DNA from: Micromonospora noduli
GTDB taxonomy: Bacteria > Actinomycetota > Actinomycetes > Mycobacteriales > Micromonosporaceae
DNA: 64,000 bases
NCBI RefSeq assembly: GCF_003264365.1
Contig: NZ_PYAK01000024.1
Span: 36,534 to 100,533 of the forward strand
Direction of reading: 5' to 3'
The first letter of the stretch is position 1, and each line of letters starts with the position of its first letter. Shown here one piece after another: positions 41,108-50,540 of this stretch. The notes under the pieces are model-generated. The model had not been told where the DNA came from. It did no database searches and saw nothing but the letters and a program-made list of their open reading frames with translations. The position numbers were made by a program, and so were the translations under genes.

Positions 41108-42370
41108 TCACGGGAGATCAACAGTCTCGGCGGCCAGCCGGGCAGCTCGCATGGTCAGGTAGAGCTGTTCTGGACGGCTGCTCGTCCGGGCGGCGGCGAG
41201 CCGGTAGTCGGCGACCGCCTGGGCCCGGTCGCCGGCCATCTCGTGCAGGTGGGCGCGGGCGGCGGCCAGCCGGTGGTGTCCGGCCAACTGCGGGTCGTGG
41301 GTCAACGCGTCGAGAGCCGCCAGGCCGGCGGCCGGTCCGTGCACCATGGCCGTCGCCACGGCCCGGTTGAGGGCCACCACCGGGCTGCCGGCCAAGCGTT
41401 CCAGCACCTCGTAGAGCGCCAGGATCTGCGGCCAGTCGGTCTGCTCGGTGCTCGACGCCTCGTCGTGCAGGGCGGCGATGGCGGCCTGCACCTGGTACGG
41501 ACCGACCGGCCCGCGCGGCAGGGCCCGGGTGACCAGTGCGACGCCCTCAGCGATCGCCGTCGCGTCCCAGCGGCTGCGGTCCTGATCGGCGAGTGAGATC
41601 AGCTCGCCGGAGGGCCCGGTCCGCGCCGGCCCGCGTGCCTCGGTGAGCAGCATCAACGCCAGCAGCCCGGCCGATTCGCTGTCGTTCGGCAGCAGCGTGT
41701 GCAGCGCGCGGGTCAGCCGGATCGCCTCCGTTGCGAGGTCGACGCGGCGCAGGTCCGGGCCGGTGGTGCTGGTGTGCCCCTCGGTGAAGATCAGGTACAG
41801 CACCTGTCGTACGGCGACCAACCGGTCCGCCCGCTCCGCCGGCTCGGGCATCCGGAACGGCAGCCCGGATGCCCGGATGCGGTGCTTGGCCCGGCTGATC
41901 CGCTGCGCCATCGTCGCCTCGGGCACCAGGAACGCGCGGGCGATCTCGGCGGTGCTCAACCCACCGACGGCGCGCAGGGTCAACGCCACCGCCGACGTCG
42001 GCGCGAGCGCCGGGTGGCAGCAGAGGAAGAGCAGGACAAGCGTGTCGTCCCGCTCGGCGGTCAACTGCTCGTCCGGGGCTGGCGCGTACCGCTGGTCGTC
42101 CGGATCCCGGCGGGCGACCAGGTCCTCCCGGCGGCGTCGGGCCTGCTCACCGCGGACCAGCTCGATCATCCGCCGGTAACCGACCTGGATCAGCCAGCCA
42201 CGGGGGTTCGCCGGTAGCCCCTCGGTCGGCCACTGGGTGGCGGCGCCCAGCAGCGCCTCCTGCACCGCGTCCTCCGCCGTGGCGAAGTCACCGAAGCGGC
42301 GGCTGAGCACGCCGAGGACCTGCGGCGCCAACTCGCGCAGCAGGTCCTCGATGCGGGGATCGGTGTTCAG
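41108..42370 (-). CDS. ECF42-type RNA polymerase sigma factor with TPR-like C-terminal extension
   Basis: About 420 residues if started at CTG 42370. No ATG or GTG lies between the upstream stop and the conserved N-terminus (IEDLLRELAPQVLGVL); AGGAG lies 9 nt before this CTG. Region 2 has DFATAEDAVQEALL and NPRGWLIQVGYRRMIE; region 4 has GLSTAEIARAFLVPEATMAQRISRAKHRI. The C-terminal about 230 residues are the DUF6596/TPR-like extension of ECF42, which regulates the sigma factor in place of an anti-sigma factor. It directly follows its usual DGPF (YCII) partner. Confidence 0.88.
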   Translation of the reverse strand: MNTDPRIEDLLRELAPQVLGVLSRRFGDFATAEDAVQEALLGAATQWPTEGLPANPRGWLIQVGYRRMIELVRGEQARRRREDLVARRDPDDQRYAPAPDEQLTAERDDTLVLLFLCCHPALAPTSAVALTLRAVGGLSTAEIARAFLVPEATMAQRISRAKHRIRASGLPFRMPEPAERADRLVAVRQVLYLIFTEGHTSTTGPDLRRVDLATEAIRLTRALHTLLPNDSESAGLLALMLLTEARGPARTGPSGELISLADQDRSRWDATAIAEGVALVTRALPRGPVGPYQVQAAIAALHDEASSTEQTDWPQILALYEVLERLAGSPVVALNRAVATAMVHGPAAGLAALDALTHDPQLAGHHRLAAARAHLHEMAGDRAQAVADYRLAAARTSSRPEQLYLTMRAARLAAETVDLP

Positions 42371-42373
42371 CCC

Positions 42374-42775
42374 TCACAACTCCTGTGCCGGGGCGGACAT
42401 CACCGGGTGCACCTCGATCGGCATGTTCAGCGGCCGGCCGCCGGGGCCGGGCGCCGTGGAGATGTGCGAGGCCAGCTCCACGGCCCGCTGCGGGCTCTCG
42501 CAGTCGACGATCCAGTAGCCGGCCAGGAACTCCTTCGTCTCGGCGAACGGCCCCTCGGTGACCACCGGCGTCCCGCCGTCACCAGCGCGGACGATCCGGG
42601 CCTGCTGCGGGCCGCCGAGGCCCTGCGCGTCGACCCACTCACCGGCGGCGGTCAGCTTGGCGTTGACCTCGCCCATGAAGGCAATGTGCGCCCGGACCTC
42701 GTCCTGGGTCCAGGTGTCGATACTCGGGAAGTCGGTCCCGGCGGCGCTGAACTGCATCAGCAGCATGTACTTCAT
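42374..42775 (-). CDS. DGPF/YCII-related protein (ECF42 partner)
   Basis: 133 residues; ATG 42775 has GAGGAG 6 nt upstream. MKYMLLMQFSAAG starts the YCII/DGPF domain, with VTEGPFAETKEFLAGYWIVD carrying the namesake motif and HP near the end. DGPF proteins are conserved targets and neighbours of ECF42 sigma factors. Their enzymatic role is unclear. The sigma gene starts 3 bp after this stop, so the pair is an operon. Confidence 0.92.
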   Translation of the reverse strand: MKYMLLMQFSAAGTDFPSIDTWTQDEVRAHIAFMGEVNAKLTAAGEWVDAQGLGGPQQARIVRAGDGGTPVVTEGPFAETKEFLAGYWIVDCESPQRAVELASHISTAPGPGGRPLNMPIEVHPVMSAPAQEL

Positions 42776-42879
42776 GGTTGGCTCCTCACGCCTGTGCACC
42801 CTCGTCGGTGCTCTCACAGTGAGGTAGAAGCGAGCCCCGCCGTTCTCGACACCCCGGCCGAAGATTTTCCAGAATCTTT

Positions 42880-45015
42880 TCAGTCGACGGCGTCGACCTC
42901 CAGCACCAGGCTCTGCTCCGGGTGCAGGGCGGGCAGCTGCACACCCACCCGGGCCAGCGCCGCCCCGCTGAGGGTGAGACCAGCCGCCAGCCAGGTGGGC
43001 GCGGACAGGTCGATGGTCGCCGGGGCCGGTACGCCCGACACCTGTCGCACCCGGTACCGCCGGCGCGGGTCGAGGCCGGGCAGGCGCACCGCGCCGGGCA
43101 CCTGCGTCACCGAGGTGGTCAGCCGCGCCACCGCGTACACCGCTCGGGTGTTGTCGTGATCGACCACGCCGTGCGCCCAGACGGCCGGGTCCGGGTGATC
43201 GACCCGGACCACCCGACCAGCGTGCAGCAGCGGGCGCAGCCGCTTGTGCAGCGCCACCCAGGCGGCCAGCTCGGTCTGCTCGGCAGCGCTGATCGAGGCG
43301 ATGTCCCACTCGATGCCGTGGTGGCCGAAGAGCGCCGTCGCCGCCCGGAAACCCAGGTCGTGTACGCGGTTGGTGGTGTGCGAGCGTTCCGGGCCGACGT
43401 GAGTGCCGATCAGCTCCGGTGGCAGCAGCAGCCCCGTCCAGCGTTGGATGCTGAGCCGCTCCAGGGCGTCGTTGCAGTCGCTGGCCCAGACTCGGTCGGT
43501 ACGCGCCAGGATGGCCAGGTCCACCCGGGCCCCGCCGGACGAGCAGCTCTCGATCTCCACACCCGGGTGCCGATCGCGCAACTCGTCGAACAGCCGGTAG
43601 ACCGCCAGGGTCTGCCCGTGCACCCCGGGGCGGCCGTGGTGCCCGGCCTCGGTGAGGTCCCGGTTCTGGTCCCACTTGAGGTACCGGATGCCGGGGTGGT
43701 CGGTGAGCAGCGTGTCGAGACGTTCCAGAACATAGTCGTACGCCTCGGGGCGGCCCAGGTCGAGCACCTGCTGATGACGCCAGGCCGGCGGCAGCCGCCC
43801 CGGCACGGCGAGCACCCAGTCGGGGTGCGCGCGGAACACGTCCGAGTCGGGGTTGACCATCTCCGGCTCGACCCAGAGGCCGAACTGGAGGCCCTGGCCG
43901 GTGACGTGCTCGATCAGCGGTTGCAGACCGTCCGGCCAGACGCCCTCGTCGACGTACCAGTCGCCGAGCCCGGCGGTGTCGTCGCGCCGGCCGCGGAACC
44001 AGCCGTCGTCGAGCACGAACCGCTCCACGCCGATCTGCGCGGCCCGATCGGCGAGCGCCCGCAGCCGGTCCAGGTCGTGGTCGAAGTAGACCGCCTCCCA
44101 GACGTTGAGGGTCACCGGGCGGGGGGAGCGCGGGTGCCCGGGGCGGGCCCGCAGGTGGGTGTGCAGCACGTCGCTGAGCCCGTCCAGCCCGGCGTCGGAC
44201 CAGACCGCGTAGAGCAGGGGAGTCTCGTACGACTCGCCGGGGCCGAGCCGGACCTCGCCGGGGGCCAGCAGCTCGCCGCCACCGAGGGTGGACTCGCCGG
44301 TGGGTCGACGTTCGGCGAACGTGACGTGGTCGCCGCTCCACGCGGTGTGCACCGCCCAGACCTCGCCGTGGCCGAAACCGAACCCGGTGGTGCCGGCCAC
44401 CAGCAGCAGCGTGGCGTCGTGCCCGGTACGGCCGTGCCGGCCCTCGCGGACCCAGGCGCCGTGCTGCCACGGGTGCCGCTGCGGGGATCGTTCCCGACAC
44501 CACCGGCCGGTCAGGTCGAGCAGCTCGGTGGCGACCGCCGGCACCGGCAGCACCGGCGTCAGCTCCCGCAGCTCGTACGCGCTGTCGCCGTCGTTGCGCA
44601 GCCGATGCCGAACGGTCAGCAGGCCGTACGGGTCGAGCGTGATCTCGATGGTCACTGTCAGCCCGGCGGCCGGGTCCGACGCCCGCACTGTCACCCGCGC
44701 CGGTCCGTCGGCGGGCTGGTCGACGTCGAGACCGTCCAGCCGGAAGGAGGTGGACCAGTCGGCCCCGTCACGGTGCCCGGCCAGGCCCGGCCGTCCACTC
44801 CAGCCGGCGCTCGCCTCCGGCAGCACCGACAGCACTGCCGGCTCGTCGAAGCTGCTCGGCACCACCGGCGGCACTGTCGCGTCGGTGAGCTGGCGCAGGT
44901 CGTCGTCGTCGAGGTCGCCGACGTCGCCGCCCCAGTGCACGACCCGGGGCAGCCCCGGGCCGCGCGCGTCGAGCACCAGGCTGGTCCGCGCGCGGCGCAG
45001 GTGCAGGATCGTCAT
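42880..45015 (-). CDS. GH36 alpha-galactosidase
   Basis: 711 residues. ATG 45015 overlaps the permease stop (ATGA). The N-terminal beta-supersandwich (about 1-300) precedes the catalytic barrel: VLDDGWFRGRRDD, FGLWVEPEMV, nucleophile Asp449 in YLKWDQNRD, ESCSSGGARVDL and acid/base Asp513 in WASDCND. It removes terminal alpha-1,6-galactose from raffinose-type sugars or galactomannan fragments. There is no signal peptide, so it acts inside the cell on imported oligosaccharides. It is the last gene of the transporter operon. Confidence 0.95.
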   Translation of the reverse strand: MTILHLRRARTSLVLDARGPGLPRVVHWGGDVGDLDDDDLRQLTDATVPPVVPSSFDEPAVLSVLPEASAGWSGRPGLAGHRDGADWSTSFRLDGLDVDQPADGPARVTVRASDPAAGLTVTIEITLDPYGLLTVRHRLRNDGDSAYELRELTPVLPVPAVATELLDLTGRWCRERSPQRHPWQHGAWVREGRHGRTGHDATLLLVAGTTGFGFGHGEVWAVHTAWSGDHVTFAERRPTGESTLGGGELLAPGEVRLGPGESYETPLLYAVWSDAGLDGLSDVLHTHLRARPGHPRSPRPVTLNVWEAVYFDHDLDRLRALADRAAQIGVERFVLDDGWFRGRRDDTAGLGDWYVDEGVWPDGLQPLIEHVTGQGLQFGLWVEPEMVNPDSDVFRAHPDWVLAVPGRLPPAWRHQQVLDLGRPEAYDYVLERLDTLLTDHPGIRYLKWDQNRDLTEAGHHGRPGVHGQTLAVYRLFDELRDRHPGVEIESCSSGGARVDLAILARTDRVWASDCNDALERLSIQRWTGLLLPPELIGTHVGPERSHTTNRVHDLGFRAATALFGHHGIEWDIASISAAEQTELAAWVALHKRLRPLLHAGRVVRVDHPDPAVWAHGVVDHDNTRAVYAVARLTTSVTQVPGAVRLPGLDPRRRYRVRQVSGVPAPATIDLSAPTWLAAGLTLSGAALARVGVQLPALHPEQSLVLEVDAVD

Positions 45016-45926
45016 CCTTTGGAGGCTCCCAAGGTCAGGCCCCGAACGAAGTGCCGCTGGAGCATAAAGAAGATCACCAGGGTGGGGATCGCGACGAGCA
45101 CGCTGCCCGCCGAGACCAGGTTGTTGTCGGTGAAGAACTCACCGCGCAGGTTGTTGAGCGAGCTGGTCACCGGGAACTTGTCGCCGGTACGCATCAGGAC
45201 GGTGGCCCAGAAGAACTCGTTGTAGATCCAGGTCACCTCCAGCGTCGCCAGCGCGGCCAGGGCCGGCCGGCACAGCGGCATGGTGACCTGCCAGTACTGT
45301 CGCCAGATGCTCGCCCCGTCGACCATCGCCGCCTCGTACAGGTCACGGGGCAGCGCCTTCATGTAGTTGCTGAGCACGAAGACACAGAAACCACACTGGA
45401 AGGCCACGTTGATCAGGATCAGGCCCCAGTAGCTGTCGTAGAGCAGCTCCGAGTCACTCATGAACTCCGGGAGCGGCACCTCGGTGAACAGCCGGAACAG
45501 CGGGATGAGCAGCGCCTGCTGGGGCAGCAGGTTGGCGGCGGTGAAGATCCCGAGCAGGACGAGGTTGAGCTTCCAGCTGAACCGGGCGATGACGAACGCC
45601 ACGCAGGAGGCGAGGAAGAGGGTCAGCAGCACCGCCGGCACTGTGATGTACACCGAGTTGAGGAAGTGCTGCCCGAACTCCGCCGTCCGCCAGGCGGTGA
45701 CGTAGTTGTCGAAGGTCCAGCCGCCGAAGGAGACGTAGCCGTTCGCGGCGGTGTAGTCGTACGAGCGCAGCGAGGTCAGCACCGCCCAGGCGATCGGGAA
45801 GAGCCAGGCCAGCGAGACGACGATGAGGAAGCCGTGCAGCAGGATCCGTAACGGGGTCAGCTTGCGGCGGCGCGGCGGCACGTCGGCCCCGCCCTCGGTA
45901 CGCCGGGTGACGGTCGCGGTGCTCAT
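45012..45926 (-). CDS. Carbohydrate ABC transporter permease (MalG/CUT1 type)
   Basis: 304 residues with six predicted helices. The EAA loop that docks the ATPase reads YEAAMVDGASIWRQYWQVTMPL. Its start overlaps the upstream permease stop (ATGA), and its stop overlaps the alpha-galactosidase start. A cytoplasmic N-tail ends in the RRRKLTPLRILLHG stretch. No ATP-binding subunit is encoded in this locus; as in many actinobacteria, a shared MsiK-type ATPase elsewhere probably energises it. Confidence 0.94.
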   Translation of the reverse strand: MSTATVTRRTEGGADVPPRRRKLTPLRILLHGFLIVVSLAWLFPIAWAVLTSLRSYDYTAANGYVSFGGWTFDNYVTAWRTAEFGQHFLNSVYITVPAVLLTLFLASCVAFVIARFSWKLNLVLLGIFTAANLLPQQALLIPLFRLFTEVPLPEFMSDSELLYDSYWGLILINVAFQCGFCVFVLSNYMKALPRDLYEAAMVDGASIWRQYWQVTMPLCRPALAALATLEVTWIYNEFFWATVLMRTGDKFPVTSSLNNLRGEFFTDNNLVSAGSVLVAIPTLVIFFMLQRHFVRGLTLGASKG

Positions 45927-46879
45927 TCCCGGTTCTCCCTCATCACGGTCGCCAGGTAGATGGTGATGAAGACCAGCGAGACGACCAGCATGATCGTTGC
46001 CAGTGCCGAGCCGAAGCCGATCCGGCTCGCCTCACCCACCACGTTCTGGGTGACCAGCGCGGAGATCAACTCCAGCCCGTTGCGGCCCTTGTTGACCACC
46101 CAGACCAGGTCGAACGCGCGCAGCGACTCGATCACGGTCACCACCAGCACGATGATGTTGATGGGTCGCATGACCGGGAACACGACCCGGAAGAACGCCC
46201 GGCTCTCCGAAGCGCCGTCGACCGCCGCGGCCTCGCGCAGCGACGGATCGACGCCCTTCAGGCCGGCCAGGTAGAGCAGCATGATGTACCCGACGTGCCG
46301 CCACCCGGAGGCGACCATCACCGCCCAGATGTTGACGTTCGAGTCGCCGTACCAGTCGATGCTGCTGCCGAAGACGGCGTTGATCAGCCCCTGGTCCCGG
46401 GAGTAGAGCAGCTGCCAGACGAAGCCGATCAGCGCCAGCGAGAGCACCACCGGCAGGTAGAGCGCGGTCTGGTAGAAGCGGCTGCCCCGCAACTCCTTGT
46501 CCAACAGCACGGCCAGGAACATGCCGAACGGCGTGGCGACCACGAACAGCGCCGCCAGCCAGAGCAGGTTGTGTTGGACCGCCGGCACGAACGGCGGGTA
46601 GATGTTCACCACGTCGCTGTAGTTGCGGGCGCCGACGAACTCGATCTCGTTGAGGGGGCCGATGCCGTCCCAGTTGGTGCCGGAGAGCAGCACTGTGGCC
46701 GCCGCCGGCAACCAGACGAACCCGGTGACGAGCAGCAGCGGGACGAGCACCATCAGCGTGATGACCACGCGGTCGGTGCGGGACAGGAGCCGTAGCCGCC
46801 GGCGACGACCACCAGTGGAGGTGGTCGTTGCCGGCGGCGGCACGGCGCGATCCGCTTGGATCAGGGGCAGGTCGGACAC
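45923..46879 (-). CDS. Carbohydrate ABC transporter permease (MalF/CUT1 type)
   Basis: 318 residues; GTG 46879 has GGGGGAGG 5 nt upstream. Six helices, with EAA motif REAAAVDGASESRAFFRVVFP. It starts 21 bp after the binding-protein gene. It forms the heteromeric membrane channel with the next permease. The N-terminal 35 residues are soluble and rich in Pro/Thr/Arg. Confidence 0.94.
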   Translation of the reverse strand: MSDLPLIQADRAVPPPATTTSTGGRRRRLRLLSRTDRVVITLMVLVPLLLVTGFVWLPAAATVLLSGTNWDGIGPLNEIEFVGARNYSDVVNIYPPFVPAVQHNLLWLAALFVVATPFGMFLAVLLDKELRGSRFYQTALYLPVVLSLALIGFVWQLLYSRDQGLINAVFGSSIDWYGDSNVNIWAVMVASGWRHVGYIMLLYLAGLKGVDPSLREAAAVDGASESRAFFRVVFPVMRPINIIVLVVTVIESLRAFDLVWVVNKGRNGLELISALVTQNVVGEASRIGFGSALATIMLVVSLVFITIYLATVMRENRE

Positions 46880-46900
46880 GATGTCCTCCCCCTTCCGCCG

Positions 46901-48229
46901 TCAGTCAGTGAAGATCGACTTTTTCTGGTTCTCGATGGACGAGGTCAGGCCGCCGATGTCCTTGGGGTTCTTGATGAACTGCTGGAGCGCCGGGATGATC
47001 ACCGTCGAGGCGAAGTCCGGCCGGGTGTCCCGGTCGAGGAACTGGGCGATCTCGGTGGCCGACCCGACCAGCTCGGCGGCCTTCTTCTGCAGTGCGGTGT
47101 AGCCGCCGACGTCCGCGCCACTGTTGGCGACGAGGACGGCCGGGTCGTTCTTGAGGTTGATGTCCGCGGCGGCCTTGCCACCGAAGTACTCCAGCAGCTT
47201 GCGCGCGTTGTCCTCGTTCTTGGGCTTGCGGGCCATCATGTAGCCGTCGATCGGGGCGTCGAGCGCCTTCGCGCCGATGGCCGGGTCGATCTCGGGGAAG
47301 GTGAAGAAGTCGAGGTCGTCCTGCTCCTCGTTGCTGAACTGCTGACCGACGAAGAGGCCGAGCAGGTACATGCCGCTCTTCTTCTGCTGCAACGACTGCG
47401 CGGCCTCCTGCCAGGTGCGGCCGAGGCTGTCCGGCTGGTGCAGGGGGAGCAGGCCGGCCCAGGTGTCGAAGACCTTCTTGACCTTGTCGGAGGTCCAGGC
47501 CTCCTTGCCGGCCATCAGGTCGACGTGGAACTGGTAGCCGTTGATGCGCAGGTTGAGGATGTCGAAGGTGCCCATCGCCGGCCAGCCGTCCTTGTCGGCG
47601 AATGCGATGGGGATGAGGCCGTCCCTCTTCATCTGCGCGCCGAGTGCGGTGAACTGGTCCATGGTGGTGGGCACCTGGTAGCCGTGCTGCTGCCACACCG
47701 ACTTGCGGTAGAAGACCGCCCACGGGTAGTACGTCGCGGGTACGAAGTACTGTTTGCCGTCGTCGCCGGTGGATGCCTTCTTGAAGGCGTCGGAGTAGCC
47801 GGAGAGCTTGCTCCACACGTCGCTGATGTCGCTGGCCAGGCCCTTCTGCGCGAAGAAGCGCATCCGGTAGCCGGCGAACCAGGTGAACACGTCGTCGGGC
47901 TTGCCCTGTAGGTAATTGTTGATGTTCTCCTGGAACGTGTTGTGGTCGACGGTATTGACCGCGACCTGCACGCCGGACGAGGTCTTGAAGCCGTCGGTGA
48001 CCTTGACCAGGACGTCCTTCGGCTTCGGGTCGGACTGGTTCGAGCCGAGCGACACGTCCTTGCTGGACCCGCCGGAGCCGGAGTCGTCGCCGCAGCCGGC
48101 GAGCAGGCCGGTGCCGAGCAGCGCGCCCGTGCCGGCCGCGCCAGCCAGCAACGATCGTCGGTTGATGCCGGCGACTGAGGGCGGTACGAGCCGAGCCAGG
48201 TACTCGGCTTGGGATTGGGGACGGGACAT
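46901..48229 (-). CDS. Sugar-binding lipoprotein of the ABC transporter
   Basis: 442 residues. ATG 48229 has AGGAGG 5 nt upstream. A long N-region with twin Arg (INRRSLLAGAAGTG) and a lipobox LLAGC (about Cys46) suggest Tat export and lipid anchoring. The mature domain is a cluster-B solute-binding protein (NINNYLQGKPDDVFTWFAG, GQQFSNEEQDDLDFFTFPEI). It captures an oligosaccharide, probably alpha/beta-galactosides given the two flanking galactosidases. It is the first gene of the minus-strand operon. Confidence 0.93.
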   Translation of the reverse strand: MSRPQSQAEYLARLVPPSVAGINRRSLLAGAAGTGALLGTGLLAGCGDDSGSGGSSKDVSLGSNQSDPKPKDVLVKVTDGFKTSSGVQVAVNTVDHNTFQENINNYLQGKPDDVFTWFAGYRMRFFAQKGLASDISDVWSKLSGYSDAFKKASTGDDGKQYFVPATYYPWAVFYRKSVWQQHGYQVPTTMDQFTALGAQMKRDGLIPIAFADKDGWPAMGTFDILNLRINGYQFHVDLMAGKEAWTSDKVKKVFDTWAGLLPLHQPDSLGRTWQEAAQSLQQKKSGMYLLGLFVGQQFSNEEQDDLDFFTFPEIDPAIGAKALDAPIDGYMMARKPKNEDNARKLLEYFGGKAAADINLKNDPAVLVANSGADVGGYTALQKKAAELVGSATEIAQFLDRDTRPDFASTVIIPALQQFIKNPKDIGGLTSSIENQKKSIFTD

Positions 48230-48305
48230 CTGTGCCTCCTGCGGATGAGAAGGAGCTACGCCCAAGGGCCTCAGGGTGGTGAAGGCAGGTCCAGCGCCGT
48301 GATCA

Positions 48306-48356
48306 CACATTGAGATCCACCGAGAATCCACATTGGCGAACACGAACGGCCATTGG
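48306..48356. promoter_or_regulatory. Direct CACATTG/CCATTGG repeats in the divergent promoter
   Basis: CACATTG at 48306 and 48329, and CCATTGG at 48350, recur at about 20-23-bp intervals in the 231-bp gap between the binding-protein and beta-galactosidase genes. Direct repeats of this kind suit a DeoR-family regulator; such a gene lies at 50541. The match is weak. Confidence 0.35.
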
Positions 48357-48460
48357 GGCCTCAAGCTACCCTGCGGTCGGGCGCTGTCAAGAGGGCAGTT
48401 CGCCTCTGATAACCCAGTCGTGACACGGCCGTTACGTGGTAAACGTTGGAAAGAAGCTCG

Positions 48461-50503
48461 ATGTTGGAACCTGTTGACTTCAGTGGTCCGACGGGGGCAC
48501 CCTCAGCTGTCATGCGGCGATGGCAGGGTGACGGCATCTATTTCGGCGGCGACTACAACCCCGAGCAGTGGCCCGAGGAAACCTGGTCCGAGGACGTCGA
48601 CCTGATGCGCCAGGCCGGGGTCAACCTGGTCTCCGTCGGCATCTTCTCCTGGGCGCTGCTGGAGCCCACCCCGGGGCGGTTCGAGTTCGGCTGGCTGGAC
48701 CGGGTGCTGGACCTGCTGCACGACGGTGGCATCCAGGTCGACCTGGCCACCGCCACGGCCAGCCCGCCGCCGTGGTTGGCCCGCGAGCACCCGGAGACGC
48801 TGCCCCGCCGGGCCGACGGCGCGATCCTCTGGCCCGGGGGACGGCAGGCGTACTGCCCCAGCTCACCCGTGTTCCGCGAGCGGTCGCTGGAGCTGGTGCG
48901 CGCGGTCGCCGGGCGGTACGCCGAGCATCCCGCCGTGGTCATGTGGCACGTCTCCAACGAGCTGGGCTGCCACAATGTGCACTGTTACTGCGATGTCAGC
49001 GCTGAGGCGTTCCGCTGCTGGCTGCGCGAGCGCTACGGCGACCTGGACCGGCTCAACGACGCCTGGGGCACAGCGTTCTGGAGCCAGCGCTACGGCGACT
49101 GGGCCGAGATCAACCCGCCGCGCGCCGCGCTGACCTTCGCCAACCCGACGCAGCAGCTGGACTTCCTGCGGTTCTCCTCCGACGAGCAGCGCGCCCAACT
49201 GCGCGCCGAGCGCGAGGTGTTGCAGACGCTGGTCCGGCAGCCGATCACCACCAACTTCATGATCGGCTTTGGCATCAAGCACATGGACTACCACTCCTGG
49301 GCGTCCGACGTGGACCTCGTCTCCAACGACCACTACCTGACCGCCGCCGACCCGCAGGCGCACCTCGGGCTGGCGTTCGCCGCCGACCACACCCGGGGCG
49401 TCGCCGGCGGCGACCCGTGGTTGCTGATGGAGCACTCCACCAGCGCGGTCAACTGGCAGCCGCGCAACGTGGCCAAGCTGCCCGGGCAACTGCGCCGCAA
49501 CAGCCTCGCGCACGTCGCCCGCGGCGCCGACGGGGTGCTCTTCTTCCAGTGGCGTGCCTCCCGGGCCGGCGCGGAGAAGTTCCACTCCGCGCTGGTGCCG
49601 CACGCCGGGCCGGACACGAAGGTGTTCCGCGAGGTCTGCCAGCTCGGCGCGGACCTCAAGGCGCTGGCCGAGGTTCGCGGCAGTCGGGTGGACGCCGACG
49701 TGGCGATCCTTTTCGACTGGGAGGCGTGGTGGGGTGTCGAGTTGGATTCACACCCCAGCGTCGACGTCACCTACACCGACCGGCTCAAGGCCCTGTACGA
49801 CTCGCTCTGGCGGGCCGGCGTAACAGCCGACATCGTCCACCCGTCGACCGACCTCAGCGGTTACCGGCTGGTCCTGGTGCCGACCCTCTACCTGGTCCGG
49901 GACGCCGACGTCGACGCGCTGCACCGGTACGTCGCGGCCGGTGGCACGGCGGCGGTCACCTACTTCAGCGGCATCGTCGACGCCAACGACCACATCCGGC
50001 TGGGCGGCTACCCCGGCGCGTTCCGGGAGTTGCTCGGCGTCCGGACCGAGGAGTTCTTCCCGCTGCGCGAGGGCGAGCAGGTTCAATTGGACGACGGCAG
50101 CACCGCGGACGTGTGGACCGAGTGGGTGCACCCCGACGGCGCCGAGGTGCTCGCCTCGTACACCGATGGGCCCTTGCCGGGCGTGCCGGCGCTGACCCGG
50201 CACCCGGTGGGCGACGGCGCCGCCTGGTATGTCGGCACCCGGCTGGACGAGCAGGCCACCGATCGACTGGTGGCCCGGCTGCTCGCCGAGGCCGGCGTCC
50301 GCCCGACGGTGTCGGCGCCGTCCGGGGTGGAGGTGGTCCGCCGCCGCGACGGCGACCGGACCTGGCTGTTCGCGATCAACCACACCGACACCGAGGTACG
50401 CCTGCCGGCGCACGGCGTCGAGCTGTTGACCGGAGGACAATGCGCCGGTGAGCTGGCACTGCCGGCCGGTGAGGTGGCGGTGGTCCGTGAGGATCGGACC
50501 TGA
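48461..50503 (+). CDS. GH42 beta-galactosidase
   Basis: 680 residues from ATG 48461 (AAAGAAG upstream). The N-terminal GDYNPEQWPEETWSEDVDLM opens the barrel. Acid/base Glu167 lies in WHVSNELGC, and nucleophile Glu324 in LLMEHSTSAVNWQ. A zinc cluster is formed by Cys132, 170, 175 and 177, as in the Thermus enzyme. A C-terminal trimerisation domain and beta-sandwich follow. It cleaves beta-galactosides in the cytoplasm and is divergent from the transporter operon. Confidence 0.95.
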   Translation: MLEPVDFSGPTGAPSAVMRRWQGDGIYFGGDYNPEQWPEETWSEDVDLMRQAGVNLVSVGIFSWALLEPTPGRFEFGWLDRVLDLLHDGGIQVDLATATASPPPWLAREHPETLPRRADGAILWPGGRQAYCPSSPVFRERSLELVRAVAGRYAEHPAVVMWHVSNELGCHNVHCYCDVSAEAFRCWLRERYGDLDRLNDAWGTAFWSQRYGDWAEINPPRAALTFANPTQQLDFLRFSSDEQRAQLRAEREVLQTLVRQPITTNFMIGFGIKHMDYHSWASDVDLVSNDHYLTAADPQAHLGLAFAADHTRGVAGGDPWLLMEHSTSAVNWQPRNVAKLPGQLRRNSLAHVARGADGVLFFQWRASRAGAEKFHSALVPHAGPDTKVFREVCQLGADLKALAEVRGSRVDADVAILFDWEAWWGVELDSHPSVDVTYTDRLKALYDSLWRAGVTADIVHPSTDLSGYRLVLVPTLYLVRDADVDALHRYVAAGGTAAVTYFSGIVDANDHIRLGGYPGAFRELLGVRTEEFFPLREGEQVQLDDGSTADVWTEWVHPDGAEVLASYTDGPLPGVPALTRHPVGDGAAWYVGTRLDEQATDRLVARLLAEAGVRPTVSAPSGVEVVRRRDGDRTWLFAINHTDTEVRLPAHGVELLTGGQCAGELALPAGEVAVVREDRT

Positions 50504-50540
50504 TTCTGACGACGGTCACGGCGCGAAGGAGGTTCCCCAC

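Noticed and set aside
42861..42878. AAGATT/AATCTT hairpin after the alpha-galactosidase
   Set aside because: Only six base pairs with no U-tract in the needed direction; too weak to call a terminator.
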